From positions 1,116,001 through 1,180,000 of the forward strand of contig JAALGY010000051.1 in the NCBI GenBank assembly GCA_032358165.1: a stretch of 64,000 bases of DNA, in the 5' to 3' direction. The notes under the pieces are model-generated. The model saw nothing but the letters and a program-made list of their open reading frames with translations. It had not been told where the DNA came from and made no database searches. Positions within the stretch are counted from its first letter, which is position 1; the number at the start of each line of letters is the position of its first letter. Made by a program: the position numbers and the translations under genes. This document shows positions 23,937 through 36,000 of the stretch, in pieces. This DNA comes from Diplosphaera chodatii. Its lineage: Eukaryota; Chlorophyta; Trebouxiophyceae; Prasiolales; Stichococcaceae.

Positions 23937-24949
23937 CAACGAGGGTGCACAGTCGGGCCGGAAATCAGATCAGCTGGCGCTGATGAGGGTGAGCAAACTC
24001 AAGAGCATGCCACACGGACTGCAGATCAGGCAGTGCACGCGTACATGAGAGTTCACAACATCAACTTGGAAGCACGCTTTGAGCAGGATGCCGCTTCGCA
24101 GCAGCGCTCCGCGGGTGGCCAGTACTTGAGGCCTTAAACATCGTGCCGCATGCTGTGCGCCAGCATGCTTGAAGCCCAGGCTGCCGGAAAACACAGTATA
24201 TGACCCTGAACAGCATGCACGTCCACATAATGACTTGTGTTTGACTAGGCAATCATGATGAATGCATGACGCGGTTAAGTTGTCGAGATTGCACCCACAT
24301 CCTGGGAGTGCAGCCCTGAGCCAAGAACAGCAGGCTAGTCAGCAACACACACGAGCAGGTCGTGCAGCTGCATCTGTAGGCGACGAAGTGGCGCATCATA
24401 TCGAAGTGTGCGGTTTTCACAGGCTGACCTCAAAGACAAGGTCAGGCAGGATTGCGGGGCTGCAAACTGCATGGCTGTTCTGCTTGATTGAGGACGCATG
24501 TTGCTGGCACCCTTCAACACCAGCTTGCAGAGATCCAACGCACATGTTGTGGTTGTGCAGGCAGTGACTGTGATTGACCGTCCAACGGCATAACACCATC
24601 GCGCCGTTCTGTAAATAGAGTGCTGCGGCGCACACAGCAGCGCAAGCCCAGCCCGTAGGGGGTGCCACACTGTGCACACATCCGTCTGGCTGCTTTGATG
24701 CGCCGCTGTAGCACTTCATGCGTCCGTCGATCAGGCTTGCACAAGTCGAGCGTCAGGCCATGGCAATCCAGCCATCGGCTGTGAGGTGCTCAGTCGGCAA
24801 CTGCGCACGGCCTATGAAGTCAGTCGCGCACGGCAGTCGATCGAAGCCGTCGATGCGGCCAAGCCCTCTCCAGCTCTGGGCTGTAGGGTTGCTAAGCAGC
24901 GTGACAAAGTAAGGGCCAAGGGCGGTCGTCGGGCGCACATCTGCGGACA
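23937..24949. other. Divergent 1-kb intergenic region, possible weak minus-strand frame
   Basis: This spacer lies between the PGP phosphatase start (minus) and the EDM2-like start (plus). A minus-strand frame ending at 24514 includes cysteine pairs (RRMCAQCGTPYGLGLRCC) and reads on from about 24790. It lacks a clear start, splice partners or a family match. I list it here and not as a gene. Confidence 0.35.
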
Positions 24950-27900
24950 ATGGAGGGTCCCGAGGGCGCGTCTGATGATGACATGCCGCTGGCAGCACGT
25001 CGTGTCAACAACCGAAAGCGCATGGTGGTCGAGGACGCTGAAGAGCAGCCTGCTCAGGCTGTGCCGTCGCCTCAGCAGCGCAACCTCCCCAACCCAGCTG
25101 GACGAGCGACTTGCATACCTCCAAGCAGTAATGCTGGTGGCGGTAGTGCACAGCCCTTTGGGGCAGCCCAGCAGTCGCACGACCGCGAGGCCAATGCAGG
25201 CTCCTCGCTGGAAGCAGACGCTGCCGTCCAACCTGCATCTGACATGCAGCAGCAGCAGGTGAGTAGTTTCTGGGGCTTGCTACAGTGCTAGTCATCTTAA
25301 GATGGCACATTCTGCGGATCACGGCAATGCGTGTACTGCATCGCTGGGGCATGCAATGAACATGCACAGCTGGGCATGGCGGCTGCCACTGCACAACATT
25401 GTGCCAGCCTGCTTGTCTTGCAGCAGGCAGCCGATGATGGCTCAGCTCGGGGTGAAGGCTCAGGTGATCGTGTGCACTTCCCATATGGCCGAAGAGCGTG
25501 TGTAGGTCTCTCAGGACTGAGATGCAGGCGGCAGGCTTCACATAGCTGCCGGAAGTGCGATCCGCAGCTGACCCTGAGCATTCAATGCAGGAGACCTATA
25601 TGAGACAGATGGCAGCTACTCAGGTACAGAGTGATCGCTTCACCTGCACGGCAATCAGTCACATCGACTAGCCAACTGTTCTAGGAAATGAGATTGTTTC
25701 GTGGCTGCACAGACACCAGTGGAGGCGAGTCTGACAGCGAACAAGGCGACCAGAGAGCCAATGACCCCCTATGCGCCTGGTGTGACGATGGCGGTGAGCT
25801 GCTTTGTCTACTAGATGCCGGCTTGCCTGACCGGGTCTTGTAGGTTTTGCTGGCGTGCATGCAGAGGGTGTCGAACAGCATTCTGGTGCCCGTCGCAGGT
25901 GATCTGCTACTGTGCGATGGCAGCTGCATGCGTTCCTTCCATGTGTGCAACGAACAAGAGGGAGGCGGCTGCAACTGCATGCACATGCCGGACGATCTCT
26001 TCCAGCGTGTGCAGGTGCGGCAGAAGCAATGTGATGTTCCATGTGTGGTGCACACCTTGAGCTCTGCAGTCTGCATTTGCCAGTGTGGTATCAATGCGCA
26101 TATGTCTTTTTTGAGGCATGGTCCTGTGCAAATCAGGGGAGTATCGATGCCTTCCTCTGCCCATGCTGCCTTGCACTGGAGCAGCAGTGCTTCTGCTGCA
26201 AGAAACATGGCAACGCCGACCCGTCACAGCCAGACCGGCAGCAGGTCTATCGCTGTGCAGGTGAGCGCATTGTTAGAAAGGACTCTGACGAAGAGAGAAC
26301 ACAGATCATGGTGTGAGCACGTTGCAGTAGTCACAGCAGCATGACTATCGGGTGTCTTGTGTGCTGCAGTGGCCAGCTGTGGGAAGTACTACCATCCTGC
26401 ATGTGTGCAAGAGTCAGCCGCAGACTTGCAGCCGGGGTGCGGCTACATCTGGTAAGCATCTTTGCGTCAATCCATCCGTTTATGCATACAGGTTGCCTGC
26501 AACACGACATCACTGTACGCTGCTGTGTTGTTGTGGCCAAGCAGACTGCAAGTCTCCAGGGATGATGCACCATACGACCATGCTCGTTTCCCTGCCAATG
26601 TAGTCCGGTGCACAGCTGCGCCCGTACCGGCTGCAAGCTGCCCCCAGGAAGGCCTGGCTCGCTGACAGAGATGGTGCCGTGCCGTCGGTGCCCCGTGGCC
26701 TACCACCAGACCTGCATACCCAGCACGCTAGGGGGCCCTGACTCTGTCCCGCGCCGCGTCTGGCTTGCGCCACGTGATGACAATGGTGCGGTGTGCATTG
26801 CGGTGCAGCTTCAGCCCTTTCTCCATGATGAGATGCCTACCGTCTGGTATGCATTATGGGTGAAGTGTTGTTTCGCACAGCCAAATCATGCATCAACTGC
26901 GCACCGTTGTCAGGCGTCGTTTCTAAGTTAGCATTACGACAAACAGGGGAGCTGCTGCCGGATCGCAGAGGTGGACACCAGCATCATCTACTGCAAGAAG
27001 CACCACATTGCGTCTGGCGAGGTGGCGCCACAGCACTTACGCCCGCGTAGTAAGCAGATCTACAACCTGTTCACCAGTCAGCAGTTGGCTTCCTGGCGCT
27101 TGCACTACGCGCGCAACTACCCGAGCCTCGCTTCTTCTGCCGCCATCATCCACCAGGACAAGCTGCAGAAGGTACAGAGGTCGAAAGTCCATGCAAAGTG
27201 CAGTGTCGGCTGGCGGTTTGGGCTGGCGCAGCAATTTGGGCTGATCTATCAAATATTCTAGTGAGTCATTGGTGCCTGGGACACAGCCTTGAAATGTGTT
27301 CATAGTTCTTCACGACAACACCTGGCGCTCTGCAGGCGCTTGAGGACTCCGATGATGACGACCTGCCCTTGGGAGTGCGTGTCAGAGGAGTCTTGAAGCG
27401 CAGGCTGTCAGACGCGGGCAGCAAGCAGGTCGGTGGAGGCACACATGCATGCCCTGCCTGAATTACACGAGTGCATTTGGAAGTGTACTCCTTCCCTTTG
27501 ACCAAGCGCAGAGAACTCAAAGCCTGCTGGTGAAGACGTTGTTGCACTGCAGGCGGCACCAGCAGCCCCTTCAAGGTCACCCATGAGTGATGCAGCCCAG
27601 CTGTCGGCTGTTGCTGCGGTGTCCTCGCCGCTGCGGCAAGCGCCAGCTCCCTCGGAATACCACAGCGCTGTACCATCAGCTGCAACACAGTCTACTGCAG
27701 ATGCCCAAACGGCCAGCTCGCCCAGCAGACCGAAGTTCAGGCTCCCCGCTTATCAAAAAGTGGCACAGCCACTGCCGCCAGCAGCATCCCCAGCCGCACC
27801 TGCACAGCCCAGCAGTCCTGCTGCAGCGACGCATGCCCCAGTCCCCGCCATCTCGCTCACGAGCCGTTCACCTGCGCGTGCAGCGGCAGCACAGCAGGTG

Positions 27901-30900
27901 GAAACGCCAGCAGGTGTCATACCAGCTGCAGGGCCACCGTCAGAGCAGGCTGTCAGCGTGCTCCAGGATGGCAAGTCAGAGCAGGCTGGCAGCCCACAGC
28001 TCTCCGCGCCAGCCACAGTTGCAGCAGCCGACGCCCGTCCTGCAGCGGCAAACATGCCACCGGGCAGCCCGCCACCTGTCGCCCGTGCAGCGCTGGCCGT
28101 GGCAGAGCCGGCAGACCGTTCCGTCCCCACCCCCATGGTCAAGCGACGAGGCAGCCCTAGCTCACGGCGGCCGCCGCTGCAGCCGGTGCCTACTGCACCA
28201 GATGCAATGGCAGCAGACAGTGTCGAGCGACCTGCCATGACAATGGAAGTCGAGGCGTCAGCAGCGGCAGAGGCGACAGCAGCAGCAACAGCAGCGGCTG
28301 CAGCAGCAGCTGCTGCAGGCGCTAGTGAGCCTCCGGCTGCGGCAGCAGCAGTCCAGGACTCAGCTGCGGTGGGGGCGGCAGCAACAGCAGCGGCAGCAAT
28401 GGCAGCGGCACCAGATGCGGAGGTGCAACCAGCGGCGCCCAGCCTGGCGATCACAGAGGAGGCTGGGGCACAACCTGTGCCGCGGGAGGTTGTGAAGGAG
28501 CAAGGGACCGAGGCCGTGCCAGCTCTTGTGGCTGTGCCAACTCCTGAGGATCTGGAGCAGGCGGCGCTGAGGCAGTGGGAGGAGGACACTGATGCAGAGG
28601 ATCAGCAGGAGGTTGCTGCTGAGCAAGTGCGCCGTGCAGCACACAAGCGGCTGTTAGACACTTACATGGCAGATGGACACTTCGATGTCACACTACTCCA
28701 GCAGACGTTAAGACAAATGCATGACTGTCAGGTGTCACCTCCATGTGCAGGTGACGCGCATGGTGCAGCAGCTGCTGGCAGATGCGGCAGCAATGTCCAG
28801 CTTCGATCAGGTGCAGGCCAGCATCCGCCAGATTGAGGGCTACGAAAAGCCCTCCAAGAAGACCATCGACCCGGTGCTTCTTGACTCACATCCACCTCCG
28901 TGCTCTTGAGTGTGCAACAACAATGTGCTTGTTCAACTGGGACACCTGTGTGCTGATGCGATTTAGCTCGAAACCCATGCCACGCTGCACCACCTATCCT
29001 TAGGGATTGCTGTGGTGTAGGGCGCAAAAATTGCTGCGCTGTTTTTCACAGACATACCATGCATACAGCTTATTCGGAAAAACCCTGGTGCTGCTGGCTG
29101 TAGGGCGCACTGCAGGTGATGCAGAATGCTGTGGCGGCAGCCGGCAAGAGGCCAGAGCAGGCAGAGCTCCTGCTGTTGAAGAATGTGCGCGATCAGCTGG
29201 CGTGCAGCGAGGATGATTTCAAGATCTTCCTGGCGCCCTTCCTGCACAGGGACCGGTCAGCGGTTGCCACAACCTGTTTGTCAGCCCACTGGGCACTGAT
29301 CACAATGCTTGGCTCCCTGCCTGTAGCATTGCAACACACACCTTGGCCTTGTTACTAAGCCATTGTTCAAATACATGTGGTCATTCCGCATGCTGTCTGG
29401 TATCCCGACCTTTGCATGTTTGAAATGCAGGTACTCCTCATACGGGCGCCACTTCTCGCAGCCGCCCCTGTTGCAGGCTGTGGCCGAGATCCTGGAGCAG
29501 TTCATGCGGCCCAACGACGTTGTGGTGGACTACTCATGCGGTGCCAACGAATGGGTGCCAATGGTCAAGCGCTAGTGTCACCGCGCTGGCTTCAAGGTAG
29601 GCGCCTATCTGATTGTCCGGTTCAGGATGGTTGGCCGGCCATCTGTGTGACTGCAGCTGGACCATACCTTTCAGGCTGCACGCATATGCAAAATGCCTGT
29701 GACACATGTCCTATTGCTGCACCCGATGTCGACGCTGGCTTTCAGCAGCTTGGTGAGTATGCAGGTCTTTGGCCGGGCCTACGACATCTTCACAGCCCGT
29801 AATCTGGAGGATTTTGAACCCAAGAGTTGGTTTGACACCAGACGTGGTACGCTTCCGGTCTGCACAGACCAGATGAAGACTATGTTCTACTGAAACCAAT
29901 CTGTCACTGATGATAATACGCATTGAAACCTGCATGTGGCTGGCACTTGCGCAGGTGAGCTGCCATCTGGAGACCGTCTGGTGATTGGGCTGAATCCGCC
30001 ATTTGGCAAGAACGGCCAGCTCGCCAACCAAGTATGGGCTTGCTTCTGCAGCATCAGTGGCACTGTGCTGTTGGCTCGCTCCGTGTACAGCTGAAACCCT
30101 GGTTGATGGAGCTGTTTGCCGCTGTCACAGTTTTTGAATCATGCGGCACATCAGTTTGCCCCGCGTGTCATGGTTGTGATTGCGCCGCCCAGTACTGTGA
30201 CGCCTGCAGGCTACAAGGTACATATGCAACTGAGCTCACTCACGTTCGTTTGTTATCAGTAGCCCGGGTGATTGTGCCTGGGGTGCAAGCTCACATGAGA
30301 CTGTGTTTGCCGCCTCTGCAGATCGTGTTCGAGAACCGCAAGCTCACGGCGGACCGCGTATTCTATGTCCCAGGAGTCGGGGTCAGCTGGAACAAGGTGT
30401 CTTTTGCTGCCCTGCTTGCCGGCCCCCTGAAGAACTGGTCCCATGTCCCAGATGTGTTTTGCACTGTAGGCTGCCAATCGCGTTCATGCCCTTGGGCCAA
30501 CAGGGATCAGCAGACTCATCTCCCACTTGAACCCTTGCAGGTTGCGCCGCCACTGCGCATCATGGTGCGAGAGGAGATAGCGAACTCGGCGTGGCACGAT
30601 CCAGGGGCATATGTGCTGTTAGACCAGTGCGTGTGCCCGCCTGCGCATTTACATCAGAACCCACAGGTCAGCAGCTCACTCGTGTTGCAGCTTAGTAGTC
30701 ATCTTTGTTTTGCTGACGTGCAGCTTGTCTGCACAACAAACAGCTGCACTTGCCGCCTGCGACAATAGCTGCGACAACAGGAATGTTGGTTGTGGGTATG
30801 GGTGCAACAGAAGGTCGGCTGCACACGAGCATATCACGAGGCACATAACTGCATGTCCAGGCGCCCGCGTTCATTGGCGAGCCGCACGAGGCGGCGTATG

Positions 30901-32769
30901 CCCTGCAGCGAGGCAGCAGCTTCGGCTTTGGCGGCACTTTTGGTGCGCCGGCCGCGCCTGGACCAGGGTTTGGCATGGCACCGGCACCCGCACTCCAGCC
31001 AGTTCAGGATGGTATGCAGTCATCGCCCCTCAGTGACTGCACGCTTTCCTTCAACACGCTTGTCTTGACCTTGATGTGCAGTGCACATGTATCGATCGTG
31101 CAAATTATATCACGAGGCATCACCACATGTAGTTGGTTCCTGATTGCAGACATGTCCACGTTCATGCATCTGCAGTCAGCAGCCCTCGTCGTGCAGGCAG
31201 TCACAGCATGTCGTCGATGGGAGTCAAACGTTGCATGTCTTGCTTGCCTGCAGCCAATGGCATGACGGCGCTGCTGCCAGTGCACGAGGCAGCTGGCGGC
31301 GGCGGTGTTGCCGGCATCATGCACAACAGCGTGAGTGGTGGCGGGCCCTTCCAGCCCCAGCACAACATGATGCTACCTGATGGTCATGGCTTTGGGCACC
31401 CCCACCAGCAGCAGCGGCACCAGGTGCCGCAGCAACATCCGGACGATGCACCCCGCGACCCGCGCCGGCATGCGGAGCCACAACACACGGACCAGCCAGT
31501 GCAGCCCAGCCTTGCAGTGCTCGTCGGTGGCCAGCTTGCCGACTGGCAGCCGCCACCCTTCGGCGCTCCAACGGGGCCGCTGGGTCCCATGCGTCGTGCC
31601 GGCAGCGCACATCAGGGCGACGGGCAGCAGCAGCCCGGCGCGGACTTGCGCAGCGTCTCTCCCCTCCTGCCTGGCGCTCAGCTGCCCAGCTTCCTGCCTC
31701 ACGTGCGCTCAACCCGTCTGCATGTACACTTATATGGAGCTATCAGCTTGGATGCCTGCACGTCACCAGCCTGTCGAAGCTCAAGCATGCTCAGCAGCGC
31801 CTGATGCCGTGCTGCCATGTCTTAGCAGGGTGACGCCCACGCCGGGCCAGGGGTCCCTGACCGTGGCGCAGCGCCGCCGCCCCACGGCCCGCCGCATGCC
31901 GACGGCGGCTGGCGTGAGGGCAGGCCTGACGCGCGGCCCCGCCCGCCCGGCTCCGGGCCCTATGGCCATGGGCTGACCTTCTGTGGCAGGTGTGTGTCTT
32001 CGCAGCGATGGAGTGCTGGGTGACTTTGAGCCGCAGCATGAAACTTTTCAGATGATAGACTGCCCATCACGCTGTGGATTCTCAGCACGGGTACAGCATC
32101 GACTATGCTTGTGATACTCTTTGCGTACTGCAGCACAGACCACTTGTGGCTGATGCGAACTCTCCTGATCATATCATCATAGCCTCACGCTGATCAACAC
32201 AGCGGACTGCCCAGCAGGTGTGGCGGGCAAGGGCACAAGGATACGGCCTGTCACCAGCCACCTCGAAGGGACGTGTTCTTCTGCAGCAGGTGCCTGCATC
32301 ACAGATGACCACCGGCGTGATCTGGAGCTTGCCATCACCTTTCACTGCAGCAGCAGTCGGCATCCCAGATGCAAGGGGTGCTGGTGCGAGATACCATGTG
32401 GGCTGGAGGTGCCCCGAGGAGAGCGTGCATGGTTGCAGGTGCGGCGGCAGCGGCCACATTGCCAGACACTGCACTCGGCGCCCAGACATGCGGCAACAGC
32501 CGCCCGCTGCCACCCGGGCGCAGCAGCGGAGGCGGTCCCGCAGCCCGCCGCCACGCCGCGGCGACGGCGCTGACCCGCCCGCTGCCAAGCGCAGGGACAG
32601 CAGGCCCAGCCGGGGCGGCAGCAGTGGCAGCAGCCACAGGCGCCAGGGCGGCGGCAGCAGCAGTAAAGCAGGCGGCAGCGGCAGAAGCAAGTCGAGCAGC
32701 AGCGGCAGTGCCTCTAGGCGGCGAGACCGCAGCGGCAGTGAGACAAAGCACGGCAGCCACCGGCCCTGA
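24950..32769 (+). CDS. EDM2-like PHD/methyltransferase-like protein with zinc knuckles and RS tail; in-frame TAG
   Basis: Twenty-four exons keep phase: 24950-25258, 25424-25463, 25591-25623, 25713-25793, 25899-26014, 26137-26260, 26370-26451, 26604-26790, 26971-27171, 27336-27428, 27514-28731, 28751-28873, 29116-29255, 29431-29596, 29765-29846, 29955-30031, 30131-30217, 30322-30396, 30541-30666, 30861-31011, 31254-31702, 31829-31989, 32218-32289, 32439-32769 (1507 codons). PHD region: LCAWCDDGGDLLLCDGSC, FLCPCCLALEQQCFCCKKH, SCGKYYHPAC, CPVHSC. A 1218-nt low-complexity exon follows. The domain also found in plant EDM2 comes next: RYSSYGRHFSQPPLL, VVVDYSCGANEW, GLNPPFGKNGQLANQ, RVMVVIAPP. Two exact CX2CX4HX4C knuckles (CGRCGGQGHKDTAC, CSRCGGSGHIARHC) lead to an Arg/Ser-rich C-terminus. 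EDM2 controls chromatin marks and alternative polyadenylation in plants; here that role is inferred. Codon 964 is TAG (29573-29575). Confidence 0.82.
29573..29575 (+). other. In-frame TAG within EDM2-like exon 14
   Basis: The frame reads ...GANEWVPMVKR, TAG, CHRAGFK and then the donor GTAGGC at 29597. Conserved sequence continues in the same frame on both sides. The spacing from GANEW to AYDIF matches my recollection of plant EDM2. An alternative donor, TGG|GTGCCA at 29555, is phase-compatible with the next exon and would remove the stop plus 13 flanking codons. Confidence 0.75.
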
Positions 32770-33077
32770 GCTGCTTCGACAATTGTAGCTGAAGTGTTTG
32801 CATGTGTGTATTGAGATGGGAGAGGAGATGAGAAAGCGTTCAGCAGGGTACTTCTGAGATGTGGGTCGCTCGCAGTGGTTTGGGGATCAGATTGTGTATC
32901 AGGGTCGACCTACTTTGCTAACGATGCTGTGTACCATGCAGAGCTGCCTCTGAGTATTCCTGCACTTGACGCAGGTAACAGGCAAAACGACGCTAACCTC
33001 TGGAGGCAGGCAACTGAACATTCAACACACTACATTCGGATCTGAGGGCTGTCAAGGCAGAAGGCCCAGCCGCACAA
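32770..33077. other. Convergent intergenic region
   Basis: 308 bp between the stop of the EDM2-like gene and the stop of the UBL-UBA gene. It presumably holds both 3' UTRs. Nothing else is seen. Confidence 0.4.
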
Positions 33078-36000
33078 TCACTGCGTGGATTCATATTCCT
33101 CCTGCCCACTTTCGCTCCCGCCAGCACCGCCTGGCTGGGCGGCGCCATGATGGCTGACATCCAACGCCTGGTCGAGGCTGCCGCTGCCACCCACTGGAGA
33201 CCGGCCGTCCTGCGGCGCCAGGTGCAGCGACACGTCCGGCTCCGGGTCTGCAGTTGAAGGAAGCAAGGCTTCGGGGGCACAGCAGCAAACTGGCATTACA
33301 GCATCACCGTGGCATGCTTGGCGTCAACACTGTCACAGGGTACCGACGCGTTGCACAGCTCGCCTGAGCAACTGGCTGTGCTGTGGTTGCACAGCCTACC
33401 TGGGGGCGGGGGCTGCATCGGCATGCCGAAGCCGCCGCCAAAGCTGCCGGCGGGCACCGACACCATGATGGGGAGTCCCCCGTCCTCGGGCCTGACAAAC
33501 ACCGGCACGCCACCCGCGCCGCGCATGCCCCCCATCACCTGCAGCAGGCGCAGGACGTCAGCACCATGAGGTCACCACCATTAGGCTGGGGACAGTAAAG
33601 AGGCGGGCTGCCTGTCACCTCCTTTCGAGTGTACCTGCTGCGCAGCAGACACCGCAGCAGCCGCCGCCGCGCTCGCCGCCGCCGCTGCACCCCCTTCTAG
33701 GGCAGCGCCGCCGTCTGCACCAGCGCCGCCCTGTGCACCAGCACCGCTGCCGCCAGTGCTGCCTGCACGTGCCGGGGTGGGGCTGCCTGCGCCCGTGGCG
33801 CCTCCTGGGGCTGCTGTGCTGGAGGCGCCGCCGTGCGCTGCAGGGGGGCTGCCCTCGTCAGCGGCGGGGCTGCTCCCGCCGGCGCCGCCCCTGCCGGAGC
33901 GCATCACCTGGTTGGCCGCCGCCGTCAGGGCCGCCACCAGATCGCCGGAGGGCGGCATCCCGGCCACGCCAGCCGCTGCGCCGGCGCTGCCGTCGCCGCT
34001 GGGGCCGGCCCCGGCGGGGCCGGCCGCGGCTGCGAGGGGCGCGGCGGCCGCCTGCGGCTCCGCTGCCTGTTGGTCCGCATCCACATCCATGCCTGCGCGT
34101 GCAAGGCACAGTTGCGACGGACAACATCCGAGGGAGCCAGTTGCAGTTGCGGCATCCACAGCAGCCAGCATGGGTGCACTGGCCCGCTCAGCATCCAGCT
34201 CGATCCTGGTTGCACGCGCCGCACACGAGTCGCACACGGGGCAGGCGGGGGTGACGGGGGCGCACCCACGAGGCGGCGGAGGCCGCGGATGTAGGGCGCC
34301 ATCTCGGGGTGCTCCACCAGGGAGGCGTACGCTGCGCTGTTCTGCAGCAGCGCCTGCACCGCGTCGATCAGCATCGGGCTGCTGGCCACCTCCTGCACCA
34401 GTTCGAGTGTCATGATCTAGGATGGCATGTGGCGCTGATGAGAAGACAGACAGATACGCAGCACGAGCCAGCGGGCTGATTGCTTTGCTGGACAGGTGGA
34501 GAGCTTGTTGTGTGCGTAAGGCCTGCGCAGATGTGCGTGTGTCCTGGGGTGCAGCATGCAGCACCTGCATCAGCTCGGGGGAGGTGAGCTCGCCGCTCTG
34601 CATGCGCTGCAGCACCTCGTGCATGTCCCACTCCACGCCGCCCATGCCAAAGTCTGCACCCGCACCAGGCCGCGGGGTCAGGGACAGATTACAGCCAGAG
34701 GGCGGCCGCAGCATGGCAGTGGCTTGCACGCGGAGCGTCAGCGCGTCGGTGGTGCTGCGCGGCGGCGGCGCTGCTCACCCACGAGGCCCATGCCGGGGTC
34801 CCCCGCGCCGTGCATGTCCTGCAGCCCATGCTCGAAGTCGTCCTCTGCCGGGTGCGCATCCCGCCCCACCATCATCTCCTCCTCCTGCAACGGAGTCGTG
34901 CTCGCCTCAGATGAGGGTCCTGCCGTCAAGACACAGTTTTGCAGATGCAACATGCTTCTTTCTGCAGGCGCACAGATGCTGGTGTGCCATGCGGAGGTTG
35001 CGTGCTGCCGGTGCGGACCTCTTCGGATGTGACTACTGACAGGCTGCTGCTGTCGCCATCTGACATGGCGTCGTCCCCCTCGCCGCCCTCCTCCCCATTG
35101 TCCTCCTCCCACTCGCTCATGCCCTCCGACTCCTCCTCGTCCGGCTCGCCTGCAGGCACAGAAGGGCACCGCTCCACACATGCCCACATGCCGAACTGCC
35201 ATGACCATGTGCCGCAAGCGGCATGTGATGCGAGCGGCTGGCAGCCAGCACACTGGAAAGCCGGACTGCTGTTGCTCGGCACTGACAGCAGGCTCTGTGG
35301 CGCCCACCACCCGCGCCGTGGTCGCCGTCCTCATCGCCTGACGTCTCCATCGCGTCTCCTCCGGCCGGGGGCGCCTCCTGCACACCCTGCACAATGCCGC
35401 ACCATCGTCAATGTTCAAAACCTTTGAGCATCCAGGCTGCCGAGACATGTGCATCCTGCCAGCCTAGTGCCACAGAGTCTCAATAGTCACAGCTGCAAGC
35501 TGCAGCACGCCGACTGCGACCACAGGGAGCAGAATAACACTTACTTGGGCGCCACTGGGGGTGCCGTCATCATCGCTGCGGGAGGCAGCAGCCAGCAGCC
35601 ACTGGCAGGCCAGCTCCAGGCTGTTGTTCACGTTCTGCAGCGCCTGCGCTGCCTGCGTCAGCAGCACACGCAAGTGTCAGGCGACTGCAGGAATGACAGT
35701 CGCCAGTGTGCTCTACTTCCTGTCAATGATGCAGGCTGTCGAAGTACGCGGCATGCAGCCGGTTGTGACTATGCCTTGCCATGCTTGGTGGAAGGGCGCA
35801 TGACACACCTGCTCGCGGTCGAAGCCCATGTCGGCCAGCTGCTCCACCAGCTGCGGGTCGGCGGGGGCTCCCGGCTGGTGCCTGCGCCGCCGCCGCCGCC
35901 GGCGTGGCTGCCAAACTGCAACGGCAGGGCACAAAAAACGTGAGCACCACAATCACAGAGCCGCAGTGTTTTTTGATGTCGCTTGTTGAACTGCACCTTG

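Noticed and set aside
27753..28589. Long minus-strand open frame (278 codons)
   Set aside because: It is the shadow of the Ala/Pro/Gln-rich 1218-nt exon of the EDM2-like gene; GC-rich codons leave the antisense open, and the sequence is low-complexity with no family features.
29431..29596. A non-standard genetic code with TAG as a sense codon to explain the stop in the EDM2-like gene
   Set aside because: TAG ends several other genes in the window at the expected place (for example the TBC, PGP phosphatase and TFIIS-N genes).
31829..31976. EDM2-like gene ending at the TGA at 31974-31976 in another frame
   Set aside because: That frame does not join exon 21 in phase. The phase-0 frame continues to the knuckle exons.
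32218..32769. A separate SR-like zinc-knuckle gene with two frameshifts downstream of the EDM2-like gene
   Set aside because: Using the donors at 31990 and 32290 and the acceptors before 32218 and 32439 removes every frameshift, builds two exact knuckles and keeps phase with the EDM2-like exons, so it is the end of that gene.
33733..34415. Two long plus-strand frames
   Set aside because: Antisense shadows of the Ala/Gly-rich exon 13 and exon 12 of the UBL-UBA gene.
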